Assembly: GCA_046330935.1 (NCBI GenBank)
Contig: JAXLRU010000002.1
Span: 186,001-250,000, forward strand
Source of the DNA: JAXLRU01 sp046330935
GTDB lineage: Bacteria > Actinomycetota > Actinomycetes > Actinomycetales > Kineosporiaceae
DNA: 64,000 nucleotides
Direction of reading: 5' to 3'
The position numbers and the translations under genes were made by a program. Below the pieces are notes generated by a model that was given only the letters and a program-made list of their open reading frames with translations, ran no database searches and was not told where the DNA came from. Of this stretch, positions 40,478-48,504 are shown piece by piece. Position 1 is the stretch's first letter. Each line of letters opens with the position of its first letter.

Positions 40478-42159
40478 GCCACGACGTGGACGGCGTCCCC
40501 GGGGCCGAGCCCCGCTCCCGCGCCGGGATCGACGAGGAGTACGCCGTCCAGCCCCGCGGTTCGCGGGGCTTCGACCCGCCCACCACGACGCTGCAGCGGG
40601 TGGGGGCCACCCTCCTCGACACGGGCTTCTTCCGCGCGATCGAGGACCCGGTCGACCGCGTCGCGCCGGTGTCGGCCCGCGGGCGCGGCCGCAGCCGGGT
40701 GTCGTTCGGGCTGATCGGCGCCGTCTGGGTGTGGGCGCTGATCGCCCTGCTCGCCGCGATCGCCACCGGGATGCTCTCGGCCGCGGGTGCCGGCTGGCCG
40801 GTCGTCGCCATCCCCGTCGGCGGGGTCCTCGGGCTGGCGCTCGTGCTGCTCGGGATCGTGCGCTTCGAGTGGTTCGTGCTGCTCATCCTGGCCGTGCGCA
40901 CCTCGCTGGACGCGACCAAGGGCGCGATCACCCACAGCGGTGGCGGCGAGGCCGTGACGTCGGGTGCGGCGGCCACCGCGATGGCGGCGCTGTTCATCGG
41001 GGTCAGCCTCGTCTGGCTGGCCACCCAGTGGTGGGCGGGGCGCTTCGCCAGGCTCACGGCGCTGGACATCGCCCTGCTGCTGTTCATGATCGCCGGGATC
41101 GCGAGCACGTTCGGTGCCGTCGAGCCGACGTCGACGCTGGTCGAGAACGCGCGCGTCCTCGCCGCCGTCCTGATGTCCCTGGTGCTGCACCGCGTGATCG
41201 TCGACGACGCCGGGGTGCGCCGGGTGATCATCACCTGTTACATCGCGCTGATCACGCCCATGACCGTCGGGTTGCTGCAGGCCGCCGTCGGGGGCGGCAG
41301 CTTCGTCACCGCCGGGCTCAGCCGCGTCGTCGGCACGTTCCTGCACCCCAACACCTTCGGGTTCTTCCTCTCGATCTTCCTGCTCATGGGCATGGCGCTG
41401 TTCCCGCACGTGTCGGGTCGGGCCCGCTGGGCGCTGGCCCTCGTGGCCCTTCCCGCCGGCGTCATGGTGATGCTGACCTACTCGCGCGGCGCCTGGGTGG
41501 CCCTCATCGCCGGCGTCGTCGTCGTCGGGCTCGTGCAGAGCGCCAAGATGCTGTTCGGCGTCCTCGCCGGGTTCGTCGTCGTGATCGCCGCCATCCCCAG
41601 CGTGTGGGGGCGCGTGGCCAACCTGGAGCAGGGCGAGCAGGCGGGCGGCGGCACCGGCAACTCCCTGGCCTGGCGGCTGCAGTACTGGCGCGACGTCGTC
41701 GACCTCAACCACAACAACCCCGTGACCGGCGTCGGGCTCAAGGGCACCAAGGAGCTCACCGACGCCGGCAAGGCCCCCCACAACGACTACCTGCGAGCCT
41801 GGACCGAGACCGGCATGCTCGGGCTCGTCGCCTACCTCTGCGTGCTCGTGGCCTTGATCATGATCGCGCGGCGGTCGCTGCAGGCCACCGACCTGACCAT
41901 CCCCGGGCGCGTGCGCGACCGCTGGTCGGGGCTGCGCCGCGGGGTCGCCGTCGGGTACGCCGGCGTCGTCACCGCCTACGTGATCGACAGCATCGGCGCC
42001 AACCTGCTCAGCCAGTCCGTGGTGCTCTGGTACGTGTACGCGTTGGCCGCGTGTGCCACTGCTGTGATCCGAACGTCCGCCGTGGCGAACAACGCCGCCG
42101 ACGACCCCACCTGGCCGCTCACCGGCTCCACCCGTGGTCGGCGGAGTCGCACCGCCTGA
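40474..42159 (+). CDS. O-antigen ligase/Wzy-type polymerase
   Basis: A 561-residue polytopic protein with about 11 membrane segments and the Wzy_C/WaaL landmark region: VGTFLHPNTFGFFLSIFLLM, LTYSRGAWVALIAGVVVVG, the large loop with RLQYWRDVVDLNHNNPVTGVG and PHNDYLRAWTETGMLGLVAY. These match O-antigen ligase-family polymerases/ligases that act on the outer membrane face. GTG at 40474 overlaps the flippase stop. Last gene of the sulfotransferase-flippase-polymerase operon. Confidence 0.9.
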   Translation: MSHDVDGVPGAEPRSRAGIDEEYAVQPRGSRGFDPPTTTLQRVGATLLDTGFFRAIEDPVDRVAPVSARGRGRSRVSFGLIGAVWVWALIALLAAIATGMLSAAGAGWPVVAIPVGGVLGLALVLLGIVRFEWFVLLILAVRTSLDATKGAITHSGGGEAVTSGAAATAMAALFIGVSLVWLATQWWAGRFARLTALDIALLLFMIAGIASTFGAVEPTSTLVENARVLAAVLMSLVLHRVIVDDAGVRRVIITCYIALITPMTVGLLQAAVGGGSFVTAGLSRVVGTFLHPNTFGFFLSIFLLMGMALFPHVSGRARWALALVALPAGVMVMLTYSRGAWVALIAGVVVVGLVQSAKMLFGVLAGFVVVIAAIPSVWGRVANLEQGEQAGGGTGNSLAWRLQYWRDVVDLNHNNPVTGVGLKGTKELTDAGKAPHNDYLRAWTETGMLGLVAYLCVLVALIMIARRSLQATDLTIPGRVRDRWSGLRRGVAVGYAGVVTAYVIDSIGANLLSQSVVLWYVYALAACATAVIRTSAVANNAADDPTWPLTGSTRGRRSRTA

Positions 42160-42186
42160 GCGTCCCCCGGGCCGGGGCCTACTCCC

Positions 42187-42379
42187 GGAGCAGCTGCAGC
42201 GCACTGTGCCGCAGACCGTCCCGCTGGGCTGGCCCCGCCCTCGCCCGCACGCTCTCACGGAGCAGCAGCGGCGAACTGTGCCGCAAACCGTCCCGCTGAG
42301 CCTCCCCCGCCCACGCCCGCACCACCCCTGCTCCCTCACGGAGCACCTGGCGCGCACTGTGCCGCAACCCGTCCCGGTA
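42187..42379 (+). repeat. Three dispersed repeat units related to the 20.5-kb copies
   Basis: Units with cores at about 42199-42226, 42270-42297 and 42350-42376 share G-C-G-(C/A)-ACTGTGCCGCA-N-(A/C)CCGTCCCG and are each preceded by a GGAGCA motif. The same core (GCGCACTGTGCCGCC-AACCGTCC) forms copies A1 and A2 upstream of the interrupted surface gene. They sit just after the polymerase stop. Confidence 0.7.
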
Positions 42380-42519
42380 GGCGGCCGCCGACCGGGTCTG
42401 AGCTCATTCGTCCTCCGAGTCGGGGAGCTCGCCGAGGCGGCCGCGCCACGACGGTCCCCAGATCCGCGGCTTCCGTGAAGACACCCCGCCTGCGACCGAC
42501 CCTCACTCACGGAGACCGC

Positions 42520-42650
42520 GCATCTGCCCGGTCAGCGGCGCCGCTCCCGAGCAAGGAGCGGCTGCGCTTGGCGGCTCGGCACCCAGATGCCCCCTCTTCC
42601 TCGTGACACGCCGGGTCGAGCCTCGGCGTGTCTCGTGAAGTCGGGGCATC
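42520..42650. repeat. Two adjacent long hairpins in the convergent gap
   Basis: Hairpin 1 (42520-42590) has outer arms GCATCTG/CAGATGC and an inner perfect 8-bp stem GCCGCTCC/GGAGCGGC (42540-42547 with 42555-42562). Hairpin 2 (42586-42650) has outer arms GATGCCCC/GGGGCATC and an inner perfect 9-bp stem GACACGCCG/CGGCGTGTC (42605-42613 with 42624-42632). No reading frame of note overlaps them. The remaining parts of the 650-bp gap (42160-42810) hold the dispersed repeats and a terminator. Confidence 0.7.
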
Positions 42651-42728
42651 TGCGACGGTGCACCTCGCCGGCGGGGCGGGGCCAGCCAGGCAGCCGAGCG
42701 CCAGGTGAGCGGCAGGGCCGGCACGCGA

Positions 42729-42765
42729 CAGCGCCCTCCGACCGTGAGCAGGTCGGAGGGCGCTG
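42729..42765 (-). terminator. Terminator of the sulfotransferase-Wzz operon
   Basis: A perfect 14-bp stem (42729-42742 with 42752-42765) with a nine-base loop lies 46 bp beyond the stop of the Wzz-type gene. Confidence 0.75.
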
Positions 42766-42810
42766 CACTGAGCTGGTTCGGTGGGGCGATCCCCTCCCGA
42801 GCTGCAGGGA

Positions 42811-43983
42811 TCAGCGGGTGTCGCGCCGCCGCACCGCCTGCGTGGGGTTGGACGGGGGGAAGGCCAGCAGGTCGTCATGACCGTTGACGCGGCCGGCGGC
42901 CGGCGCAGGGGGCTGGTACGGCGAGGCCGGCGCGGCGGGGGCCGGGCGCGTCACGGCCGCACCGGGTGCCCCGATGAACCCGCCGAGCAGCGAGTCGGCA
43001 GGGGCCGCGGCGCCGGTACCCGTCAGGGGTGCGTCGGCGTAGCTCTGCACGCGGCGACCACGCCCGGCCGTGAGGCCCGCCAGCAGCACGAGCAGGGCGA
43101 ACCCGACGATGGCCACGATGCCCGAGCTGATCATGACGGCGCGGACGCGAGCTACGCGGCCGGAGGTCACCGCGATCACCGGCTCGTCGACCATCGGCTG
43201 CAGACTGGCGTCGGTGAGCTGGTCCTCGAAGTCGAGGAGACGCCCGCGTAGCACCTTCATGTTGTCGTCGTTCGTCGACTGCGCATAGGTGAGCTTGGTG
43301 AACTCGCGTGAGGCCGTCTGCAGAGTGGGCAGGGACGCGCGCAGCGTCGCGATCTGACTGGTGATCGTGCTGGTGGAGTCCCCCTGGAGTCGAGCCCGGT
43401 CCAGGCTGGCCTCCAGGCGGTTGAGGTCGGACAGCGCCTGCTGGTACTCCTGGACAGGATTCACGCCACCCGCACGCGCCAGGGCGGCGGTGACGGCGTC
43501 GTCGGCCTTGGTCTCCTCGGCCTGCGCTTCCTTGATGGCCTGCTTGGCGGCGGACACGCGCGCCTTCGCGGTGACGACCGCGGACTCGGCGACCTTGCTC
43601 GCGGCGGCCAGCGCCAGTTCCTTCGCCACCGGGCCGACGGTCGCCTTGTCGTCGGACTGGTAGGTCACGGTGATGTACTTCGACTGCGCCTGCTGGTCGG
43701 CCGAACCGCCGGTCTTGACGTCGCCGGCGTCGACGCCGAGCTTCTTCGCCACCGTCGTGGTGACGATGGGGGTGTCGATGGCCTGGACGAAGTCGGCCAC
43801 GTACTGGCCGGTGGCGCCGACCGTGCCCGACTGAGAGTCGGGAACCGTGAGGACCACCTCGGCCCGGTAGAGGTTCTTGCTCCCGGACGTGGCCACCCAG
43901 GCCCCACCGGCGGCGAGCACGACGAGCAGCGCCACGACCCAGGCGCGGCGCAGAACTTCGCGCAGCAGTGCGCCGATCTCCAT
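42811..43983 (-). CDS. Wzz/YveK-type polysaccharide chain-length protein
   Basis: A 390-residue membrane protein of the polysaccharide co-polymerase type. It has an N-terminal transmembrane helix (WVVALLVVLAAGGAWVATSG), a long extracytoplasmic coiled-coil region (residues about 60-265, rich in Ala/Lys/Glu and Gln), a second helix (VMISSGIVAIVGFALLVLLA) and a Pro/Ala-rich cytoplasmic tail of about 75 residues. No Walker-type BY-kinase domain is fused, so a separate kinase would be needed and is not visible here. It is three bases downstream of the sulfotransferase stop, in the same operon. Confidence 0.87.
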   Translation of the reverse strand: MEIGALLREVLRRAWVVALLVVLAAGGAWVATSGSKNLYRAEVVLTVPDSQSGTVGATGQYVADFVQAIDTPIVTTTVAKKLGVDAGDVKTGGSADQQAQSKYITVTYQSDDKATVGPVAKELALAAASKVAESAVVTAKARVSAAKQAIKEAQAEETKADDAVTAALARAGGVNPVQEYQQALSDLNRLEASLDRARLQGDSTSTITSQIATLRASLPTLQTASREFTKLTYAQSTNDDNMKVLRGRLLDFEDQLTDASLQPMVDEPVIAVTSGRVARVRAVMISSGIVAIVGFALLVLLAGLTAGRGRRVQSYADAPLTGTGAAAPADSLLGGFIGAPGAAVTRPAPAAPASPYQPPAPAAGRVNGHDDLLAFPPSNPTQAVRRRDTR

Positions 43984-43986
43984 CGT

Positions 43987-44883
43987 TCAGTCCTCCAGCG
44001 CTGACGGGCGGTGGCCGCGGGGCCACCACAGCGGTGTCGACAGCAGCCGCGCGAGCTCGGCGTCGTCCTCGGCGAACACCGCCTCGAGCCGGGCGCGGAC
44101 GGACGCGTCCATGCCGCCTCCCCCCGACCCTGCGTTGTGCACCTCGAACGCCGGCGGTCGTGCCGGCACCAACCCGAGGAAGTCTTGCACCTGCTGCCAG
44201 ACGGCGTCGGGGTTGTGCAGCAGATCCTCCGTGCGGAGCACCAGCACCTGCTCGCGCCCGAACGCGTCGAACCAGCGGGTGAGCTGGGCGGCGTAGCGAC
44301 CGCGGGCCACGTAGGAGTGGTAGCGGTGCTCGTCGCTGACCGCGGCGGGGCCGCCGTGCACGAGCAGCGACTCGGTGCCGGCGAGGCGTTGCTCCTCGGC
44401 GTCGAGCGCGGCCTCGAACGGCAGCGGCTCGCGACCGGCGCGCACCTCGTGCCGGTAGTGGGACCACGCGCGCTCGACCGGGTCTCGCAGCAGCACCACA
44501 ACCTTGGCGGCGGGCACGAGCCCGGCGGCGCGCTCGGCGGCCAGGGGGTGGAACAGGTAGTAGGGGCTCGCCTCACCGGTGAGCACGGGGCGCCCGTGGG
44601 TGCGGGCCAGCAGGTCGCGCTGGACGGTGGTGGGGAACATCGAGCGGTACCACTGGGGCCCGCGGGCGTAGTGGACGTCGAAGAAGTGGACCTCCTTGCG
44701 CGCGGCCGGCATGACGTCGGGGTGCGCGCAGAGGTAGCGGTACAGGGACGTCGTCCCGGCCTTCATGGCCCCGGCGATGACGAAGTCGGGCAACACGCGC
44801 AATCCGGCGGTGGCGCGGCGCCCGCGCAGCACCGCCGAGCGCAGGTGGGGGCGCACCCCGGCGACGACGCCCGGCGCGCTCAC
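43987..44883 (-). CDS. PAPS-dependent sulfotransferase
   Basis: A 298-residue cytosolic or membrane-associated sulfotransferase of the heparan-sulfate-like type. The 5'-phosphosulfate loop is VIAGAMKAGTTSLYRYLCAH, the partner region KEVHFFDVHYARGPQWYRSM holds the catalytic-type segment, and the 3'-phosphate site is VVLLRDPVERAWSHYRHEVR. GTG at 44883 is the assumed start. With the two-domain enzyme in the same locus this gives three sulfotransferase domains, which strengthens the case for a sulfated polysaccharide. Confidence 0.88.
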   Translation of the reverse strand: MSAPGVVAGVRPHLRSAVLRGRRATAGLRVLPDFVIAGAMKAGTTSLYRYLCAHPDVMPAARKEVHFFDVHYARGPQWYRSMFPTTVQRDLLARTHGRPVLTGEASPYYLFHPLAAERAAGLVPAAKVVVLLRDPVERAWSHYRHEVRAGREPLPFEAALDAEEQRLAGTESLLVHGGPAAVSDEHRYHSYVARGRYAAQLTRWFDAFGREQVLVLRTEDLLHNPDAVWQQVQDFLGLVPARPPAFEVHNAGSGGGGMDASVRARLEAVFAEDDAELARLLSTPLWWPRGHRPSALED

Positions 44884-44919
44884 CGCGCGTCCCCCGCGGT
44901 CGCGTCGATCCTGTTGGCC

Positions 44920-45858
44920 ATGGGCGGAAGGGTAGAGGACGCGGCTGGCAGCGGGACCCGCGTGCGGCGGGCCGGTGCCGGAGGGCGCCCGCTCGTGCTC
45001 GACGGCGGCCTGTCGACGTGGCTGGAAGCGCGCGGCGACGACGTGTCGGGGCCGTTGTGGTCGGGCCGGCTGGTCGTGGAGGCCCCGGACGCCGTGCGCA
45101 CGGCCCACCGCGCGTTCGCCGAGGCGGGCGCCGACGTCGCCACGACCGCGACCTACCAGCTCAGCCCCGAGGGGACGGCGCGCGTCCTGGGGACGGACGC
45201 CGCGGGCTACCGCCGCCTGGTCGCCACCGCGGTGCGTCTGGCCCGCGAGGGAGCACCGGGCGCGCTCGTGGCGGGGTCGATGGGGCCCTGGGGCGCGGTG
45301 CTCGCCGACGGGTCGGAGTACACGGGGGCGTACGCGGGCCCCGGCGGGCTGGGCGTGGCGGAGCTGCGGCGCAGGCACCGCCCGCGGCTGGAGGCGCTGG
45401 TCGAGGCCGGGGTGGACGTGCTCGCGTGCGAGACCCTGCCGTGCCTGGCCGAGGTGGAGGCGATCGTGGCGGAGGTCACCGAGGCCGGGGTGACGGCGTG
45501 GATCTCGGTCACGGCGGTGCTCGCGGACGGCGTGCCGGTGACCCGCCGGGGCGAACCCCTGGTGGAGGCGCTGCGCATGGCCGCGGACCTGCCCGGCCTC
45601 CTCGCGGCGGGGGTGAACTGCTGCGCGCCGGAGGTCGTGGGGCCGGCCGCACGGGCGGCGGCCGAGGCCGGCGTCCCGCTCGTCGCCTACCCGAACGGGG
45701 GGCGCTGGGACCCCGCGCGCACCACCTGGGCGGACGCCGGCACGCCGCGGGGATGGGCGGAGCAACTCGCGGCGGTGAACCCGGCGCTCGTGGGCGGCTG
45801 CTGCGGGGTGGGCCCGGAGGCCATCGCGCAGCTCGCACGGACGGTTACGCAGCGCTGA
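44920..45858 (+). CDS. mmuM: Homocysteine S-methyltransferase
   Basis: A 312-residue zinc enzyme that methylates homocysteine with S-methylmethionine or a similar donor. The N-terminal LVLDGGLSTWLEARGDDVSG, the first zinc ligand in GVNCCAPEVVGP and the double-cysteine end GGCCGVGPEAIAQL match the family (MmuM/BHMT). ATG at 44920 is used; later starts are possible. No met or mmuP gene is adjacent, so it seems to stand alone. It diverges from the sulfotransferase across 36 bp. Confidence 0.9.
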   Translation: MGGRVEDAAGSGTRVRRAGAGGRPLVLDGGLSTWLEARGDDVSGPLWSGRLVVEAPDAVRTAHRAFAEAGADVATTATYQLSPEGTARVLGTDAAGYRRLVATAVRLAREGAPGALVAGSMGPWGAVLADGSEYTGAYAGPGGLGVAELRRRHRPRLEALVEAGVDVLACETLPCLAEVEAIVAEVTEAGVTAWISVTAVLADGVPVTRRGEPLVEALRMAADLPGLLAAGVNCCAPEVVGPAARAAAEAGVPLVAYPNGGRWDPARTTWADAGTPRGWAEQLAAVNPALVGGCCGVGPEAIAQLARTVTQR

Positions 45859-46082
45859 CGCCCGGCGCGGGACGACGCCGCCCGGCGACGGTCCCGGGCG
45901 GCCACCGACCGGAAGTCCCGCGCACCCGCGGGCGGGCAGGAGGGCGACGGGCGGCGGCCTAGCATGGGCGCGTGATCGGCGGCGAGGATCAGCGACGTGC
46001 GCGTCCCGCGACGGCGCAACCCCGGACCGCCGCCCAGCCCCCCGCGCCGCTCGGGCGCGTCCTGCCAGGAGAGACCCCTTTC

Positions 46083-46634
46083 ATGACCTCGCGCCCCACC
46101 GCCCGCCCGTCCCGCCGCCGCGCCGCCGCGCTCCTGCTCGGCCCCGCCGTCACGGCGATGCTGTTGGCCGGCTGCTCCGGCGCCGAGGACCAGCCCGCCC
46201 CCAGCGGCTCCGCGGCGCCCACGAGCGCCAACGGCACGACGCCGGCGATCTCCGACGCCTGGGTGAAGGTCACCGACGGTGACATGACGGCGATCTTCGG
46301 CACGCTCACCAACCCGACGGCCTCGGACGTCACGGTGACGGGCGGGGTGACGCAGTCGGCGACGTCGGTGGAGCTGCACGAGGTGGCGATGGTCGACGGG
46401 GCGATGACGATGCGGCCGAAGGCCGGCGGGTTCGTCATCCCCGCCAAGGGCAGCCTGCAGCTGGCGCCCGGCAAGGAGCACCTCATGCTCATGGGCCTCA
46501 CCAACCCGATCAAGGCGGGCGACTCGATCGCCGTCACCCTCAACCTCTCCGACGGCTCCTCGATCAGCTTCTCGGCGATCGGGAAGGCCACCAACGCCGG
46601 CGCGGAGACGTACGAGCCCACCAGCTCCAAGTGA
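46083..46634 (+). CDS. PCu(A)C-domain copper chaperone lipoprotein
   Basis: A 183-residue exported lipoprotein. The signal peptide ends in lipobox LAGC (TAMLLAGC). The PCu(A)C Cu(I) site is seen as ELHEVAMVDGAMTMRPKAGG and LAPGKEHLMLMGL (His, Met, His and Met ligands). It would carry copper outside the membrane, for instance to cytochrome oxidase or an extracellular enzyme. ATG at 46083 has AGGAG upstream; an alternative leaderless GTG at 45972 with a -10-like TAGCAT (about 45960) would add 37 residues before the signal peptide and seems less likely. First gene of a three-gene operon. The rest of the 224-bp gap before it shows nothing else. Confidence 0.88.
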   Translation: MTSRPTARPSRRRAAALLLGPAVTAMLLAGCSGAEDQPAPSGSAAPTSANGTTPAISDAWVKVTDGDMTAIFGTLTNPTASDVTVTGGVTQSATSVELHEVAMVDGAMTMRPKAGGFVIPAKGSLQLAPGKEHLMLMGLTNPIKAGDSIAVTLNLSDGSSISFSAIGKATNAGAETYEPTSSK

Positions 46635-47908
46635 GCGCGGACGCGCCCGGGGACGCCGAGCCGAGCGGGGGCGCGACCCGGCGGGCGCTGCTGCTCGGCG
46701 GCGGGGCGCTGGGCGTGGCGGGAGCGGCGACGGCGACCTGGGCCGCGGCGCGAACCGGAACCGGGGACGCCGACGACGCGGCGACGTCGGGACCGCGGGC
46801 GGGAGCGCAGGCACCGCCGGGCGCGAGCGCGACGGTCGCGTTCCACGGCCGCCACCAGCCGGGCGTCACGACCCTGCCGGCGCAGTCGCACGCGCACTTC
46901 GTGGCCCTGGACCTGCGCCGGGGCAGCACCCGCGCCGACCTGCTGCGGCTGATGCGACTGCTCACCGACGACGCGGCGCGCCTGATGGAGGGCCGCTCGC
47001 CGCTGGCGGCCGACGAGCCGGAGCTGGCGGGCCTGCCGTCGCGGCTGACGGTGACGGTGGGCTTCGGGGCGGGCGTCTTCGACCTGCTGGAGCGCGGCGC
47101 GGACTGCCCGCCGGTGGTCCGCGACATGCCCGCGTTCGCCACGGACCGGCTGGAGGAGCGCTGGTCGGGCGGCGACGTCCTGCTCCAGGTCTGCGCCGAC
47201 GACCCGGTGCCGGTGTCGTTCGCCATCCGGCGGCTGGTGCGCGACGCCCGCGAGGTGGCGACGGTGCGCTGGTCGCAGCGCGGGTTCGGGCCCGCCCGGG
47301 GTTCGGAGCCGTTCGGCACGACCCCGCGCAACCTCATGGGTCAGCGGGACGGCTCCGCGAACCCGCGGCCGGGGGCGGAGGCGGACGCCGTGGTGTGGGC
47401 CGGCGAGCAGGCCCCGGACTGGTACCGCGACGGCACGACGTTGGTGCTGCGCCGGATCAGGATGGACCTCGACACCTGGGACGACCTCGACCGGTTCACG
47501 AAGGAGATCGCGATCGGGCGCCGACTGTCGGACGGGACGCCGCTGACGGGCGGGGACGAGTTCGCCGTCCCCGACCCGACCGCGACCGGCGCCGACGGCC
47601 TGCCCGTGCTCGACCCGAAGACGCACGCGGTGCTGGCCAGGCACCGCGACGCGAGCGAGCGGATGCTGCGCCGGGGCTACAGCTACGACGACGGGCCGGG
47701 CCCCGACGGTCGCGTGGACGCCGGCCTGCTCTTCGCCGCGTTCCAGCCCGACGCGGCGGCCGCGTTCGTCGCGGTGCAGCGGCGCCTGGCGGCGGCGGAC
47801 GCCCTCAACACCTGGACGACGCACGTGGGCTCCGCGGCGTTCGTGATCCCGCCCGGGTGCGCGCCCGGCGAGGTGCTCGGGCAGTCCCTGATCGGGGCGC
47901 GGGCATGA
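46631..47908 (+). CDS. DyP-type haem peroxidase, Tat-exported
   Basis: A 425-residue peroxidase. The twin-arginine signal (GGATRRALLLGGGALGVAG, Arg17-Arg18) shows export in folded form. The DyP catalytic motif G-x-x-DG is GQRDGSANP, the distal Arg lies in VLRRIRMDLDTWDDL, and the haem-ligand His region is THAVLARHRDASERMLRRGY. Stop/start overlaps link it to the PCu(A)C gene upstream and the CopC gene downstream. In Streptomyces lividans a similar DyP (DtpA) works with copper-handling proteins in GlxA maturation, which makes a copper or extracellular-oxidant role plausible; no GlxA gene is seen here. Confidence 0.92.
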   Translation: MSADAPGDAEPSGGATRRALLLGGGALGVAGAATATWAAARTGTGDADDAATSGPRAGAQAPPGASATVAFHGRHQPGVTTLPAQSHAHFVALDLRRGSTRADLLRLMRLLTDDAARLMEGRSPLAADEPELAGLPSRLTVTVGFGAGVFDLLERGADCPPVVRDMPAFATDRLEERWSGGDVLLQVCADDPVPVSFAIRRLVRDAREVATVRWSQRGFGPARGSEPFGTTPRNLMGQRDGSANPRPGAEADAVVWAGEQAPDWYRDGTTLVLRRIRMDLDTWDDLDRFTKEIAIGRRLSDGTPLTGGDEFAVPDPTATGADGLPVLDPKTHAVLARHRDASERMLRRGYSYDDGPGPDGRVDAGLLFAAFQPDAAAAFVAVQRRLAAADALNTWTTHVGSAAFVIPPGCAPGEVLGQSLIGARA

Positions 47909-48465
47909 GGGGCACGGGCGTGCCGGGCGTGAGGCTGCGCGCAGCGGCGGGGGTGCTGGCCGCCGCGGCCCTGCTGGTGGCGCCGGCCGGCCCGGCACTG
48001 GCCCACGACGCGGTCGTCCGGACGTCGCCGGCCGCCGGGGCTTGGCTGCCCGCGCGCCCGGGGCAGGTGCGGCTGACGTTCGTCCAGCCACCGGTGGAGC
48101 TGGGCGCGGCCATGGCGGTCACCGGTCCGGACGGCGCGAGGGTCCTGGCCGGGGCGGCCCGGGTGGAGGGCGCCGACCTCGTCGGCGAGCTGACCGCGGC
48201 CGGTGGGGGCAGCCCCGCCGAGGGCGCCTACACGGTGGTGTGGCGGGTGACGTCGGCCGACGGGCACCCGCTGTCGGGCCGCTTCTCGGGCGGGGTGGGG
48301 ACGCCGTCCTCGGCGCTGCCGCAGCCCGAGGGCGCCTCGGCGCCGCCCGGGGCCGGGGGCGGCGGAGGGGTCGTCGCGTGGGCGCTCGCGGGGACGGCCG
48401 TCGTGGTCGCCGCGGGGCTCGCGCTCCTGCGCCTGGCCCTGCGCCGCCGCACGCCGGCCGCCTGA
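47905..48465 (+). CDS. CopC-domain copper-binding membrane protein
   Basis: A 186-residue exported protein. The signal peptide ends PALAHDA, leaving an N-terminal His that is the usual Cu(II) ligand of CopC. The motif WRVTSADGHPLSG carries the second His region. A Gly/Pro-rich linker and a C-terminal membrane helix (VVAWALAGTAVVVAAGLALL) anchor it. ATG at 47905 overlaps the peroxidase stop (ATGA). No CopD gene follows. The 39 bp to the convergent hutF gene hold no clear feature. Confidence 0.88.
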   Translation: MRGTGVPGVRLRAAAGVLAAAALLVAPAGPALAHDAVVRTSPAAGAWLPARPGQVRLTFVQPPVELGAAMAVTGPDGARVLAGAARVEGADLVGELTAAGGGSPAEGAYTVVWRVTSADGHPLSGRFSGGVGTPSSALPQPEGASAPPGAGGGGGVVAWALAGTAVVVAAGLALLRLALRRRTPAA

Positions 48466-48504
48466 CCAGCTCGCGCAGAGGGGCCGCCGAGCAGCCAGCC
48501 GCCC

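Noticed and set aside
42503..42887. Several short ORFs in the 650-bp convergent gap
   Set aside because: They overlap hairpin arms on both strands, have no ribosome binding site and no family similarity; the region looks like structured non-coding DNA.
44011..44919. Plus-strand reading frame running upstream of the homocysteine methyltransferase
   Set aside because: It is the in-frame upstream extension of the methyltransferase ORF, antisense to the sulfotransferase; the real start is taken as 44920.
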